From assembly GCA_001839685.1 (NCBI GenBank), contig MLAK01000625.1:4287-24781 (forward strand): DNA of 20,495 nt. The letters are read 5' to 3'. This document shows, one piece after another, positions 7,502-16,568 of this stretch. The stretch comes from Tritrichomonas foetus. Taxonomy: Eukaryota > Parabasalia > Tritrichomonadida > Tritrichomonadidae. The notes beneath the pieces are model-generated. The model was not told the DNA's origin. It worked only from the letters and a program-made list of their open reading frames with translations, and ran no database searches. The first letter of the stretch is position 1. Each line of letters opens with the position of its first letter. A program made the position numbers and the translations under genes.

Positions 7502-9772
7502 TTCCCGCGTCAGGGGGTTTATTCTGGCACTTTAGACATCAAAGAAGTTTCTTAGCACAAGCATTTGAGACTATTAATATTTTTATAGAAAGATTAGATA
7601 AACAACTTCAAGATTACAATTTTAATAACCAAATCCAACAAAGTTTTAACAACCATATCACTACAGCTTTTGATAATGACTCAAATACTATGGATATAAG
7701 TGATTATGATAACAGTTGGAACTCTATACCTGCGATAGAAGAACAGCTTGCAGCAGTGTCCAATAAATTAGAATTGGAAATGCTGATACGTGAATGGAGG
7801 GATACAATTGAAGGTGCTCTATATTATTCTTTCCATTCATTTCTATTCTAGTTCAAATTGTGGTTCATAAGATATTTTCGTCCACTTGTGTCTTAGGATG
7901 CACACATCCTAATTGTATCTCATTTGAAAATGCATCCAAGAGAATAAAGAATATACTTGATTTTCATAATGAATATGTGATTGGCAATGAATTGTGCACA
8001 TTCGATGATCCTTTGGAAGATAGGAAGATCGTTTGGAATCTTAATAACAAGCAGATCGGACATTTTTTTGTCTTCTGTGTGACTTTATCAGCGATTACAA
8101 GGATCCAATATGAACCATCTTTCGAAAAAGCACCATGAGGTTGCCTTAATAATCCAAGATTTTGGAATGGTTAGGACTCAACTGATAAATATTTGCAAGA
8201 ACAAACTTCTGATGCCCCATATTTCGTTGTTTACACTGAATCACCGAATATTTATATGTAGAGAAGGTGATCGCATTCGCTCGAATACATAAGCTCTCTC
8301 GATACAAATTGCACATGATGATGCTCGCGTTCTGAATGCAACGTTATATATTAGTGAGGCGATTTTAAGCACTAACACACAAGAACTAATTACAGCTCAA
8401 ATTGAGAATGATGTAATCAAAAGAGATGAGTTCAATCAGATGAATAAAATACAGGTACATACAACAAATGTTGATCCACTCCAGAATGTTACTGGTGAAT
8501 CATCTCTGGCTTCTGACGGGGAAATTACAAACCACACTCCAGATGATGAAAATAATGTTAGGCCGTTTGGCAAAGATGATCAAGAAGAAGATAATGAAAT
8601 GATTAATAGATCAGAAGTTTGGACGGAGAACCCACACTTTACGATAAATAATGAGCAACTTTAGCGTGGTCAAGATCGCATTCATGTAGGACCAGATAAG
8701 CAAAGCAATGTTCAACAAGGCTTTGAAATGGTACATATTATAAATACCCGGAGCTCATTGAGAATGATTGTCTTTCCCTTCCTAAGCTTGAGAGACATCA
8801 CAGGAAGAAAATAAAGAAAGATTTAGATGAATTAAGGAAAAACAAGATTATACCACTCATCAAGAAATACACGCCACAGACTGACGACGAATGGATTTAT
8901 ATCGAAGGTGCAATACTCAAATGTGAACACATTCTTAAAAATTTGTTGTAAAGAAGTTACATCTCCGGAGAAATAACACACGAAACATCAACCAAAGAAT
9001 CTACGAAAAAATTAGAAGAGAAACCTTAGATAAGGCCCTTGAAGATTCTAACTCCTTGATAGCTATTCTGAAAGAGATTAAGACTCTTAAGAATATTCAT
9101 CTCGAGGAACTAAATGACTCATGGAATAATAACCTATCTAAGCTGAAAGATGAGCTGTTGCAGATTAATTTAACTTGCAACGACGAAATTATAGAAAATA
9201 CATTGGCACACGAAGTGTTGCGAACCTTAGAAACTTGGAACAGAAGCATGATGATTGGCTAGATAAACTCATAAATTGGCTTGAATCATATCTAGGCCAT
9301 AAATATTAAAGCACGCATCTTATAAAAAAATAGAAAAAGACATATCTACGTCGTCGAAGAAATTATCAAAGACATTGATGACATTCATCAACAACAATTC
9401 CTGTTTCACCAATCCAAGATAATTCGTTTCAATGGATTAATCAACTTTGAGGACGAAAACAAAAGGGCAATATCGGAGAACTAGTATGTTGAACATACCA
9501 ATAATATCTTGAACATCATTGAAGTTAGTATCCCCTATGGTTACATAAGCGAAAGAAATGGTGGTGTTTCAACACTTGATTTGACAATCGAGGAAAAGAG
9601 GAAAAAATACACTCATTCATGTGAGGATTGTGAAAACAAATCGATTGTGAAGGTACAGTTTTATCCTACTATTGTTAGCTCACTAGGTGTGATCCCAAAA
9701 CAAATCTTATCTGCATTGAAGAGACTCCTCAAGAATAATGTGAGTAAAGTGAAATATTATGCTCATGAATAA
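7502..9772 (+). pseudogene. Non-LTR retrotransposon relic 1: N-terminal zinc fingers and C-terminal domain, no reverse transcriptase
   Basis: Broken frames can be strung together. Around 7885-7990 there is a CTHPNC...H arrangement resembling a zinc finger. At 8069-8133, in two frames, is a clean C-x2-C-x12-H-x4-H finger (FCLLCD ... NHLSKKHHE). The segment at about 8740-8950 (KYPELIENDCLSLPKLERHH, then KKYTPQTDDEW) is a conserved-looking linker. At 9345-9470 and 9509-9772 a C-terminal part ends in NIIEVSIPYGYISERN and VSSLGVIPKQILSALKRLL. That last pattern resembles the C-termini of LINEs with N-terminal zinc fingers and a restriction-like endonuclease (R2/NeSL type). No reverse transcriptase motifs occur between the two halves. 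Many stops and frameshifts. Treating 7502-8300 as part of the same element is inference. Confidence 0.6.
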
Positions 9773-9849
9773 TAGGTCATTGGGTTATATGATCCTATTG
9801 AAAGAAAGTTGGGTCGCAAACATTGTTAGAAACTTTAAAAAACGTTTAT

Positions 9850-10513
9850 TATCACTTTGTCGCTAATTGACATTGACGGAAAATGATGAAAATTTGATTG
9901 TAGAAGAAATTTTTTAAAAAAGTTAGCAATGTGAATTTATAAGCCATAAAGATATATACTATTTGTTGTTGCCGACAAAATCGGCAAAACTGTAACTAAA
10001 GACTGGTTAAATAGATTTTTAAAAAAACATTCGGTAAAAATATGCCTTTCAGAAGCATTTCCCCGAGAATCAAACAGACTCGATGTTCCTTAACATTTTC
10101 TTGAAGAATACATAAAACTTGATAAAAAATTTGTAAAGTGGACTCATTCAGAATTAGTGTTCAATATTGATGAAGATGGAGTGAGCGACTGCGAATGTTG
10201 CCAAAAACGAAAAGTAGTTGTTTCTAAAGAAATGGCCGCTCACCAATTACATTTTAAAATAAAGCGGAGTGTGCTACATGCTTCACTATTAACGTGTATT
10301 AACGCATCAGAAGATCATGTTATTCCTTTATATTTAAGCACACTTCCCAAAACGGTGAAATTTTCGAAACAAGAATTCAGCAAAATATTGACTTACAAAC
10401 AATTAATGTTTCATCTGTATTTATATATATTAAAAAATATATTTTATCAATATTTAACTGATGTTTTTATTCCATATGTACAGGAAAAGCGAATAAATTG
10501 TCGAAATTCATAA
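9850..10513 (+). pseudogene. Second pogo-like DDE transposase fragment
   Basis: From about 9880 broken frames give LTENDENLIVEEI and then TVTKDWLNRFLKKHS, the end of a CENP-B/pogo DNA-binding region. One stop (10093-10095) interrupts the frame before HFLEEYI. The first catalytic Asp follows in VFNIDEDGVSD and then SVLHASLLTCINASEDHVIP, matching the start of a DDE_1 domain. The frame then loses similarity at about residue 70 of the 10157-10513 segment, so the second and third catalytic Asp are absent. The sequence is clearly different from the transposase at 6189-7200, so it is a second family or lineage. Confidence 0.75.
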
Positions 10514-10730
10514 TTTTTCTCTTTTTTTCGGAATTGAATATCATCTAATAAATCATATATTTTTCTATTTAAATCACAAATTAATTAATTGTTGATGTTT
10601 TTCCATTCATTTTTATAATTGCGAATAATCGTTTTCTGTGGCGAGACCAATTAGAGTTATTCAAAAATTGACTACAAAAAAACGAAAAACCAATTCTTTT
10701 TTTTGAACAAAGTGACCGCCATTTTCTCGC
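10514..10730 (+). other. Spacer between transposon relics
   Basis: AT-rich sequence with T and A runs and no coding content. It may hold terminal sequences of the flanking elements, but no inverted repeats were recognised. Confidence 0.4.
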
Positions 10731-11597
10731 ATGGAAAAGCTCATATCCGATCTTCTCCTCATCAATGAAACCGCATTTCCATTTCAAACTAATCGAACAC
10801 TCACTGAATATGTACACCAAAAGTCTCATCAATATGGCGTTCCTTTTTCAGCCGAATCCACATGTCATGTTAGATTAACAGTTTCTTACCGCTGCACATT
10901 TGGAGGAATTCATAAATGCAAGGTCCATAAAACAAACCAATCGACATGCCCGACTGTTATTCGAGAGAATAATTTAGAATTGTCAAACAGAAATTATTAC
11001 TTTCCTGCTTCAGAAATCCAATATAACACATTCACTTCCAGTTAATACCGAATATTTTGAGTCTTTCAGATATATTCTAACAACTGATCAAATTGATTCG
11101 ATTCTAAATCAACAGAAAATTGGTGTACTTGTTGGCACAATAAGCTCTAAAACCAACTGCACTATTAATTTGCAAGTTATTTAAAATATAAGACTGAGTA
11201 TCAAAGCTGAAAATTCAATTGAAAGTTTGAACTATCTTCTATCAGAGATCCAAAACACACATGCCTTAACAATTAAAGTCGTCAAAAATCAAGGAACTCT
11301 CAAATCTTTTACAATCATAAACAACTTTTTAAAACCCAAAGCTTATTCAAAAGAGGTGATATTTCTCGATGACACTGCTGCCACAAACATTTATGATTCA
11401 CCAATTTAAATGGTTGTTATATTTGATGAAGATTTCAAAATGCAAATCCTGTCATTAGAATTATTACCTGATAAAAGCAAAAAAAGTTTCCGCAAATACC
11501 TTTAATTCATCAAGGATGAACTCCCTTTTCACCCTCGGATAGATGTTCTAAGTGCGGTGAGTTTGATCATTATAAAACTACTTGTCCAAAGCCATAA
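10731..11597 (+). pseudogene. Decayed and internally deleted MULE (Mutator-like) transposase
   Basis: The relic opens with an ATG at 10731. The first 104 residues resemble a FAR1-type zinc-binding N-terminus (LTEYVHQKSHQYGVPF, then a YRCTFGGIHKC...TCPTVI pattern). After a frameshift near 11035 come YFESFRYILTTDQIDSIL and GVLVGTISSKTNCTI. Past a stop (11182-11184) comes the MULE catalytic start EVIFLDDTAATNIYDSPI, with its first Asp, then VVIFDEDFK. Two more in-frame stops follow. The catalytic remainder is missing: near 11520 the frame jumps to a C-terminal zinc knuckle at 11544-11585 (C-x2-C-x4-H-x4-C) followed by a TAA. The element therefore lost the second half of its catalytic domain. Confidence 0.75.
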
Positions 11598-11830
11598 ATG
11601 ACCATCCTGATTGCCGTTCTTTTTTTATTAATGATGATTGGTTTATTTTATTCTATTTTATTTAAGTCATTGGTTCATTGAAGACCATCATTCTTTTGTC
11701 AATTTTTTTTTGAAGAGATTTTATGTAATCAATTTTAGAATAATTCAAATTGGTTTCGCCGAAGAAAGCGATTCATCTAAGATTTTCATATTTTAAACGA
11801 ATGTTTAATAGTTAGCACATTTAATTCTTA
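11598..11830 (+). other. Spacer between MULE relic and LINE relic 2
   Basis: AT-rich, non-coding by inspection. It probably includes the 3' end of the MULE. No terminal repeats were recognised. Confidence 0.4.
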
Positions 11831-13698
11831 ACTGTTATAATCAGTAATTCGGAACAAAGACTCAACAATATGCTACGCACCTTTGAATCGTTTTGCGAAT
11901 ATTCCTGCTTAAAGATTAACAACTCATAATGTGGCATTTATTCTCCATTATTAGAAAAAAGCCGTAGAGTCCCTTCATAATCAACATTCCAAATTTTCAA
12001 TCAAGAAATACCGAAAATACGTCTCCTTTCGCTGAAAGAATACCTAGGTGCAGCGATCGCTAGAACACATGATACAAAAATGTTACACTCAGATGCACTA
12101 AAACAGGATGTAGCCTATAAGATAAATTTGATAGGAAAATCCCAACTAAGGCTTAATTAGAAATTAGATGCTATTCGACGTTTTATTATACCTTGATTAG
12201 ATTTTGAACTGGCCTTTAGCAACTTCATAATTAAAGATCTTGACAATATCAATAGGCTGATTCGTAAGTTGTTTAAATCACGCTTAAATGTGATATCAAC
12301 ACCAATAGCTGTCTTCCATCTGAGCTGGAAAGATGGAGGTCTTGGGATTCAAGACCTTACACTAAGAGTTAAACTTAATATGCGAAAACGCTCTTAGAAT
12401 TATACTATTGGTCGGACTTTCGTACAAAATCAATATTTAAACCATTCAATACTGATGAAAGGAATTCACGGAATATTCAGAAAAATGATACAGATTCGAT
12501 TTTCTTTAACTGGAATATCAACTATTAGAGGCAGGGTACTCAATAACTCTGTATGAAAGGATTAAAGACAATCAATAAAGTAGATGTCAAACTCAAAAAA
12601 GATGACACAAGTTTTCAACTAATCGATGCAACTAACTCAATGAAGTTTGACAATATCGATAACATGCATATATTATTGAAGTCATTTAATCATTATTTTA
12701 ATGAAATTATGAAAACAAAACTACTTCCCTTCCACTCAAAAGGCATATGTTTAATACGCCTTTGAACTCTCCTTATAGCTCATACTTTTTGAGGCACACA
12801 ATCCCAAAAGCGAATGATGAAAAGATCAAATTGGTGGTAAACGCATAATGCAACAACTTACCCAAGTGTAAAGTGATGGCTCATGGTTAGGACACACCAT
12901 ATTGCCATATCAGCCATCAAAGAGCAGATAATTTAAAACATCGCTTGAATTGCTGCAAAGTTAGAAACTCAGAATATAAAATCAGACACAATCTGGTCAT
13001 AGAAGATATCATTAAGGAAATTGATGATGTCTTTCAACAACATTATACATTTCATCGTTCTACAACAATTAGGTTCACTGGTCTTAACGATCTAGAGGAA
13101 GAAAACTGAAGACTCATGCCAGTGGTATACAGACTTATTAGACAATTTAATAAATATTATTGAAGTTAGTGTCCCTTATGGCTGCCTCAGTGAGCGGAAT
13201 AATAGTGCCTCTACCCTATTTATCACAATTGATAATAAAATTTTTAATATTCACAATTATGTGATGACTGCAGAATTAAATCAAATATGAAAGTTAGCTT
13301 TTATCTGATTATTGTTAGTTCATTAAGTATAATCACGAAGAGATCTCTTTCAAATATGAAGAAACTTCGCAATGGCAATATGAAAAAAGTTAAATATTAC
13401 GCAAGATAAATCTCATATAGTGCTATTAGAGGCTCAGCAAAGATTTACTAGGATACGGGTATAGTTAGGAACAATAGGAATAAGGACAGAATTGAAAAAA
13501 CAACTCCACACACTCACAATTCTCTTGTAGAGACTCATGATGATACTTCTTCACAGTGAAGATGTGTCATTACTTAAGGAATATTTATTCGACTTCATAT
13601 GATTTAGATATAGAACCATATTGCTTTTACTTTAATAATATTAATATTGGCATTGATGCATTTGCATGATACGACTTTTAAATCTTAATGAATAAACG
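11831..13698 (+). pseudogene. Non-LTR retrotransposon relic 2: 5'-truncated reverse transcriptase plus C-terminal domain
   Basis: The coding similarity begins abruptly at TVIISNSEQRLNN, the stretch that normally follows the catalytic YADD of LINE reverse transcriptases. It continues with MLRTFESFCEYSCLKINNS, EYLGAAIA, a thumb-like KLDAIRRFIIP ... LDFELAF, and FHLSWKDGGLGIQDLTL. After a decayed middle part come EDIIKEIDDVFQQHYTFH (about 13000) and IIEVSVPYGCLSERN (about 13155), then VKYYAR and a TAA near 13408. These last parts match relic 1 both in protein and in DNA. About 285 bases of non-coding tail follow, ending at the tRNA fragment. Stops and frameshifts are frequent. The 5' truncation is typical of LINE insertion by target-primed reverse transcription. 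Confidence 0.75.
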
Positions 13699-13719
13699 TT
13701 CCCTGTGGGACCATTTTTT
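13699..13719 (+). repeat. Duplicated tRNA-Ile 3' end plus terminator
   Basis: TTCCCTGTGGGACCA followed by six T repeats the 3' end of the tRNA at 6154-6176 (TCCCTGCGGGACCA, then C and seven T), with one substitution and one missing C. No other part of a tRNA precedes it. It marks the end of the mobile-element cluster and the start of the unique sequence before the TBC gene. Confidence 0.75.
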
Positions 13720-13755
13720 AATTTAATTTTTGCTTCACTCTCATTTCATAAAAAT

Positions 13756-13761
13756 TCATTT
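13756..13761 (+). promoter_or_regulatory. Inr of TBC-domain gene
   Basis: TCATTT with predicted start at 13758 lies 13 bases before the ATG at 13771. Another match, TCATTTC, lies at 13741-13747, so two start sites are possible. Confidence 0.45.
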
Positions 13762-13770
13762 TTTTTTCTG

Positions 13771-14832
13771 ATGTCAACAATCGAAGAACAAATTATTCAA
13801 GCTATCAAAAAATCTAAAACCCCAATTAAATATCGTAACGATGCTCTTTCTTTCCTTTATCAATCGATTGATGGAAAAGATCACACTGATCGATTATTAT
13901 CATGGTTCATCGTTTTCCGACTTATCAAACCAGAGCCTCAGTCGATTCCAATTCATACCGCCAACTTGTATCAGAATTATCAAGCCATTCAAAAAGAACT
14001 TTTCCAAGATAAAGATCCGCTTGATTGCCTCGACGAAAAAGACAAATTTTTGATAATCTCTGACACACAAAGAAGCAGTCTGTGGTTCACCACCAACTCC
14101 CAAAAGCTTGGCCTGACAGAAAAAGATTTTCATAATCATACAATTCATGTTCCTCGAATTTTGGCCACTTTGACCAAGTCAGACTCCTTTTATTCATATA
14201 CACAAGGCTATGATAGGTATGCATTTATCACATATGCTCTTTCTTTATTATTCACCAAAAAGTATAATTTGCCGTCTGAAGTTGCTGAAAGTTTTTCTTA
14301 TGCTTTATGTTCAAGGATCCTTCGTTTTGCAGACCTTAATAAAATTTTAGGAGATATGGCCCAAACACAAGAGGAGTTTGCCGAAATCGACAAAGAAATT
14401 GAAAAGGCCCTCCCAAAATTATATCATGAATTAAAAAAGATGAATCATGGTTCTTTTTATTTCGCATTGAAATGGCAACTCATTTTATTTGCTGATGAGC
14501 ATACTTATGAAGATAGTTTTCTGATTTGGGATTCAATTTTTGTCAGAATGGCCAATTTTGATACTTATAGATCAGATCTAATTATTGCCCATTTAGCTCA
14601 AGTTGAGGTAGACACAGAATGTATCATGGTTGAAAAAATCCAGAAAAACAAAAACTGGGATACTGTTGAGCTTGTTAACTATGCTGTGAAGCGATACGAT
14701 CATAGATATGCTCCAGATTACTCTGGAAAGTATCGTGTCCTTTTCTATGTAGTTTTGTTGATAATGGCACTTTTGTATTACTTTATCAATGGAACAGAAT
14801 CCCTCACTTTTCCCCAATTTCCAGATTTGTAA
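13771..14832 (+). CDS. Tail-anchored TBC-domain Rab GTPase-activating protein (TBC1D20/Gyp8-like)
   Basis: The protein has 353 residues from the ATG at 13771; the frame is open further upstream but only from a GTG inside the tRNA fragment. The catalytic TBC signatures are present. IISDTQRS at 95-102 carries the arginine finger (Arg101) and YTQG at 143-146 the glutamine finger (Gln145). SFYFALKWQLILFADE (about 228-243) and LIWDSIF (251-257) follow in the expected order. Such proteins speed GTP hydrolysis by Rab GTPases. Residues about 321-339 form one hydrophobic segment near the C-terminus, so the protein is probably anchored in the ER or Golgi membrane with its domain in the cytosol. The YxQGY motif, the Ser after the finger Arg and the tail anchor resemble TBC1D20/Gyp8, which act on Rab1/Ypt1. 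TAAA overlaps the stop. Confidence 0.85.
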   Translation: MSTIEEQIIQAIKKSKTPIKYRNDALSFLYQSIDGKDHTDRLLSWFIVFRLIKPEPQSIPIHTANLYQNYQAIQKELFQDKDPLDCLDEKDKFLIISDTQRSSLWFTTNSQKLGLTEKDFHNHTIHVPRILATLTKSDSFYSYTQGYDRYAFITYALSLLFTKKYNLPSEVAESFSYALCSRILRFADLNKILGDMAQTQEEFAEIDKEIEKALPKLYHELKKMNHGSFYFALKWQLILFADEHTYEDSFLIWDSIFVRMANFDTYRSDLIIAHLAQVEVDTECIMVEKIQKNKNWDTVELVNYAVKRYDHRYAPDYSGKYRVLFYVVLLIMALLYYFINGTESLTFPQFPDL

Positions 14833-15060
14833 ATCATTTTCATGTTTTATTAATTACTTTTTTAGTAAAATCTACTTTTTTCTTAACTTTATTGTCATTT
14901 AATTTAATTTAGCCAAATTTATCAAAACATCAAACTTTATCAAAACATCAAACTTGGTCTAATCTTTCAGTTTAGAAGAATTGGTTTTCATCATGCTCAG
15001 TTTCTATTCTAGGTTAAAATAGATAAATAAGTATGATTATTTTTGAAGTTACTATAAGTT

Positions 15061-16296
15061 TTACTTAATATGCTGTTTGAGTTGTTCGATGAATGCATCA
15101 ATTTCCATTTCATATCTCTGATTCAACATTGCGAAGTGTGTCAATTCGAGATATTTCATCATATCTTCATGTTTATTATTTGTCAATCCATAAATCAAAT
15201 GATTGTGAAGCACATTTGACTTTCCACTATCAACAGAATAGCTCATTAAAGTAATTGTTTCAGGTGGTATCATTTGTTGTACGTTCATCATCACATCACT
15301 GATGGGCTCACTAATTCTGTATCTTCCAATTTGAGTCAAATACAAATTGAGGCCAATTGAAGGCAAGTTTTGGTATCTTTCATCACCTGGATGAAGAAAT
15401 GGTAATAAAAGATAATTGGTATGTCCAAGCCAGGCCTCTGAGTTTATCTCATCACGTAATTTCTTTTCAAGACCTTCTATTAAATCACCAACAGTCTTTG
15501 GATTACTCTGGCAATCAATTACAATATTTCCAGAATGGAAACCATTTTCCCAAGCATCACAATTCTCTTTATCAAGATATCTTCGGCAATCAATAGCAGC
15601 CCTGATGCCAAAGCCATCATTGTCATAACCACTGTATGCCTTAGTAGCAAGTAAGAATGCTGCCAAAAGTGACGATGTTAATCTGTGAAGATGGCCATTC
15701 TCATAGCCTGGAAGTGAAGATACAGGAATTTCCAAACGGGCAAAATTATGACTGTCCTCTTTAGAGTTTTCAATAGGCCTAAAATGGGTCATCGAAATGT
15801 GACGGGTATCAATAAATAATGGCTCGGCTTCTTCAACTTGTTTCTTAAACCGTTTTGGATCAAGAATTGAAATAGGAAGGTGAATTTCTGGTGCTACAAA
15901 TGGCTCCTGTTGAATTGCATTCACAATTCTTATCATTTGCCCACCATCTGAAAAAGCATGATTTACATTATACACAATGTATTTTGATGATGATGAAAGT
16001 GTGGCCAATCTATCACTTCCATTTGGACAGGCATTTTCCATTGCCCAGTGAATTGCATCTTCCATATTGGAGATCTCTTCAGGAATTTTGTAAATTTCAT
16101 TCTTTTGGTGATTCAAGTGAATTATTTTTGTATCCAAGTCTGTCTGAATGTGGAAAGCAACTGCAACAGCCAAAATTCGATTGCAGAGTACTTCAACTTT
16201 GGATGGATCTGAAACTTCCAAACAAAATTGAATATAACATGGTGCAACTGTAGAGTATGGTGTTTCCATCACGCAGAGAGGCCTCGTTTCAGTCAT
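15061..16296 (-). CDS. Condensation-like acyltransferase (HxxxDGG motif)
   Basis: This 411-residue protein resembles the alcohol acetyltransferase / condensation-domain branch of the CoA-dependent acyltransferase superfamily. The catalytic motif is visible as NHAFSDGG, with His113 and Asp117 in HxxxDGG. Later features are SSLLAAFLLAT (about 208-218), GIRAAIDCRRYL (230-241) and GFHSGNIVID (252-261), which correspond to the family's vDlR and GN motifs on the second lobe. There is no DFGWG motif as in plant BAHD enzymes and no carrier protein or adenylation domain next to it, so it is a free-standing acyltransferase. The acyl donor and acceptor cannot be told from sequence. There is no signal peptide or membrane segment. 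An Inr lies 13 bases before the ATG, and GTAAAAC follows the stop codon. The gene is convergent with the TBC gene, 228 bases away. Confidence 0.7.
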   Translation of the reverse strand: MTETRPLCVMETPYSTVAPCYIQFCLEVSDPSKVEVLCNRILAVAVAFHIQTDLDTKIIHLNHQKNEIYKIPEEISNMEDAIHWAMENACPNGSDRLATLSSSSKYIVYNVNHAFSDGGQMIRIVNAIQQEPFVAPEIHLPISILDPKRFKKQVEEAEPLFIDTRHISMTHFRPIENSKEDSHNFARLEIPVSSLPGYENGHLHRLTSSLLAAFLLATKAYSGYDNDGFGIRAAIDCRRYLDKENCDAWENGFHSGNIVIDCQSNPKTVGDLIEGLEKKLRDEINSEAWLGHTNYLLLPFLHPGDERYQNLPSIGLNLYLTQIGRYRISEPISDVMMNVQQMIPPETITLMSYSVDSGKSNVLHNHLIYGLTNNKHEDMMKYLELTHFAMLNQRYEMEIDAFIEQLKQHIK

Positions 16297-16306
16297 AATG
16301 AAAAAA

Positions 16307-16312
16307 AAGTGA
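16307..16312 (-). promoter_or_regulatory. Inr of acyltransferase gene
   Basis: On the minus strand TCACTT is followed by T residues and then TCATT just before the ATG, fitting the longer trichomonad Inr. The predicted start is at 16310 with a leader of about 13 bases. Confidence 0.55.
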
Positions 16313-16552
16313 TATTAAAGCCTCATTCAATTTTTGAAAGCATAATTGGATTATTTCTATGAAAATCTGAGAGTGATCAACTTCAACAGAAATTTTCAAT
16401 GGCCTGAGAATGGTCATTTCATTTAAATTGTGAACTTTATTGAGGAAATGTTAAGTTAAATGTGAATAATGTTAACTATTTTTTCTGAAGAATTCATCGT
16501 TATATGAAGATGGCATATAATATTTTTAAAATAAAATTGTGAATGGCATTTT

Positions 16553-16560
16553 TCATTATC
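16553..16560 (+). promoter_or_regulatory. Inr that decides the start of the coiled-coil gene
   Basis: TCATTATC fits TCA(+1)YTWY and predicts a transcript start at 16555, 14 bases before the ATG at 16569. It lies inside the open frame upstream of that ATG, which argues against the longer GTG-started frame at 16539. Confidence 0.6.
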
Positions 16561-16568
16561 TGATTTTG

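Noticed and set aside
8371..8383. ACTAACACACAAG, close to the trichomonad intron branch and acceptor motif ACTAACACACAG
   Set aside because: It has an extra A, lies inside a continuous LINE reading frame (ILSTNTQELITAQ) and has no matching GTATGT donor at a suitable distance.
13699..13713. Primer binding site of an LTR retrotransposon (minus strand TGGTCCCACAGGG)
   Set aside because: The oligo-T terminator is copied as well, which a primer binding site would not include; all coding relics are on the plus strand; no LTRs were seen. A duplicated tRNA 3' end explains it better.
13705..13770. Longer N-terminus of the TBC protein
   Set aside because: The extension opens at a GTG inside the tRNA fragment, and an Inr lies between it and the ATG at 13771.
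16539..16568. Longer N-terminus of the coiled-coil protein
   Set aside because: It opens at a GTG and contains the Inr; the ATG at 16569 is the better start.
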